In this document: piece after piece, positions 6,307 to 6,505 of the stretch
Layout: the number at the start of each line of letters is the position of its first letter
How positions within the stretch are numbered: position 1 is the stretch's first letter
From: Thermoplasmata archaeon
Lineage (GTDB): Archaea; Thermoplasmatota; Thermoplasmata; Halarchaeoplasmatales; Halarchaeoplasmataceae
Direction: 5' to 3'
DNA: 6,505 bases
NCBI GenBank assembly: GCA_019594025.1
Contig: JAFDUB010000092.1
Coordinates: 1-6,505, forward strand
Translations under genes and position numbers: made by a program
The notes under the pieces: model-generated
Databases searched by the model: none
Seen by the model: only the letters and a program-made list of their open reading frames with translations
Told to the model about the DNA's origin: nothing

Positions 6307-6505
6307 ATGTACGACATAGGCAAGATCAGATTCAGACCTTTTCGTGAGGAGGATATTTGTTTGATGGAGAGGTGGGAGAATCGGCACAAAGTTACGCTAT
6401 TCGCCAGGGGTAAGCCTCTTGTATTCAAGAATCGTGAGGATATTGAAAGAGAATACCAAGAATATATTGAAGATAAAAATAAAAAGAGGCTCGTGGTTGA
6501 ATTGA
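6307..6505 (+). CDS. GNAT-family (RimJ/RimL-like) N-acetyltransferase, partial (C-terminus off right edge)
   Basis: Sixty-six codons are visible before the window ends, from an ATG 1 nt after the tfs stop. The start IRFRPFREEDICLMERWEN resembles the first strand and helix of RimJ/RimL-type acetyltransferases (LRPF.EeD...l..W.N), which acetylate protein N-termini, small molecules or antibiotics. The acetyl-CoA-binding motif would lie further on and cannot be checked. From about 6425 onward the codons are visibly richer in A (GAA, AAA, ATA and AAT runs) than in the neighbouring genes, partly because the residues are Glu, Lys and Ile. The close coupling to tfs implies co-transcription. The family call rests on the N-terminal third only, and the substrate is unknown. 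Confidence 0.65.
   Translation, partial: MYDIGKIRFRPFREEDICLMERWENRHKVTLFARGKPLVFKNREDIEREYQEYIEDKNKKRLVVEL

Noticed and set aside
6142..6428. Minus-strand open frames opposite tfs and the GNAT gene
   Set aside because: They overlap a firmly identified TFS gene and show no domain signature.
1..6505. tRNA, rRNA, CRISPR arrays, insertion sequences or attachment sites
   Set aside because: No cloverleaf-like segment, no spaced identical repeats, no transposase or integrase motifs and no terminal inverted repeats were seen. Apparent repeats in the left part come from Asp/Glu codon runs.

Overview
The window looks like part of a euryarchaeal chromosome, most plausibly Thermoplasmatota or a related uncultured lineage. 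The supporting signs are an archaeal transcription elongation factor TFS, a very large surface protein with an archaeal type IV pilin-like N-terminus, AT-rich TATA boxes about 30-50 bp upstream of start codons, very short predicted leaders, TTG starts and GGAGG-type Shine-Dalgarno sites for genes inside operons. Base composition is balanced, without a GC extreme. The lineage is inferred from gene style, not from a database match.

The left 3.7 kb is one long open frame on the minus strand that runs off the left edge. It gives at least 1241 residues of a membrane-tethered extracellular protein. From the N-terminus it has a pilin-like hydrophobic segment and a pilin-type beta domain. Two copies of a CARDB-like plus Rossmann/GATase-like unit follow, then a third CARDB-like domain, a linker, and the beginning of a von Willebrand factor A domain (DTTGSM), where the window cuts it. 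It has about 12 predicted extracellular N-glycosylation sequons.

A 139-bp divergent intergenic region (3724-3862) separates it from the plus-strand genes. It holds two opposing TATA boxes. A perfect 16-bp palindrome, overlapped by a 7-bp direct repeat with a 20-bp period, lies almost exactly midway between them and is a good candidate for a shared operator.

On the plus strand, a Gfo/Idh/MocA-family dehydrogenase resembling UDP-GlcNAc 3-dehydrogenases overlaps by 4 nt a left-handed beta-helix acetyltransferase of the WbpD-like type. Together they suggest synthesis of a 3-acetamido (diacetamido) nucleotide sugar, probably for surface glycans; the expected aminotransferase is not in the window. 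A small TPR protein with its own promoter follows. After it come transcription factor S, with its own strong TATA box, and a tightly coupled GNAT-type acetyltransferase truncated by the right edge.

No RNA genes, CRISPR arrays, insertion sequences or attachment sites were seen. The most notable points are the modular surface protein with its repeated VDD/WxTG domain, and the symmetric divergent control region linking that protein to sugar-nucleotide genes.
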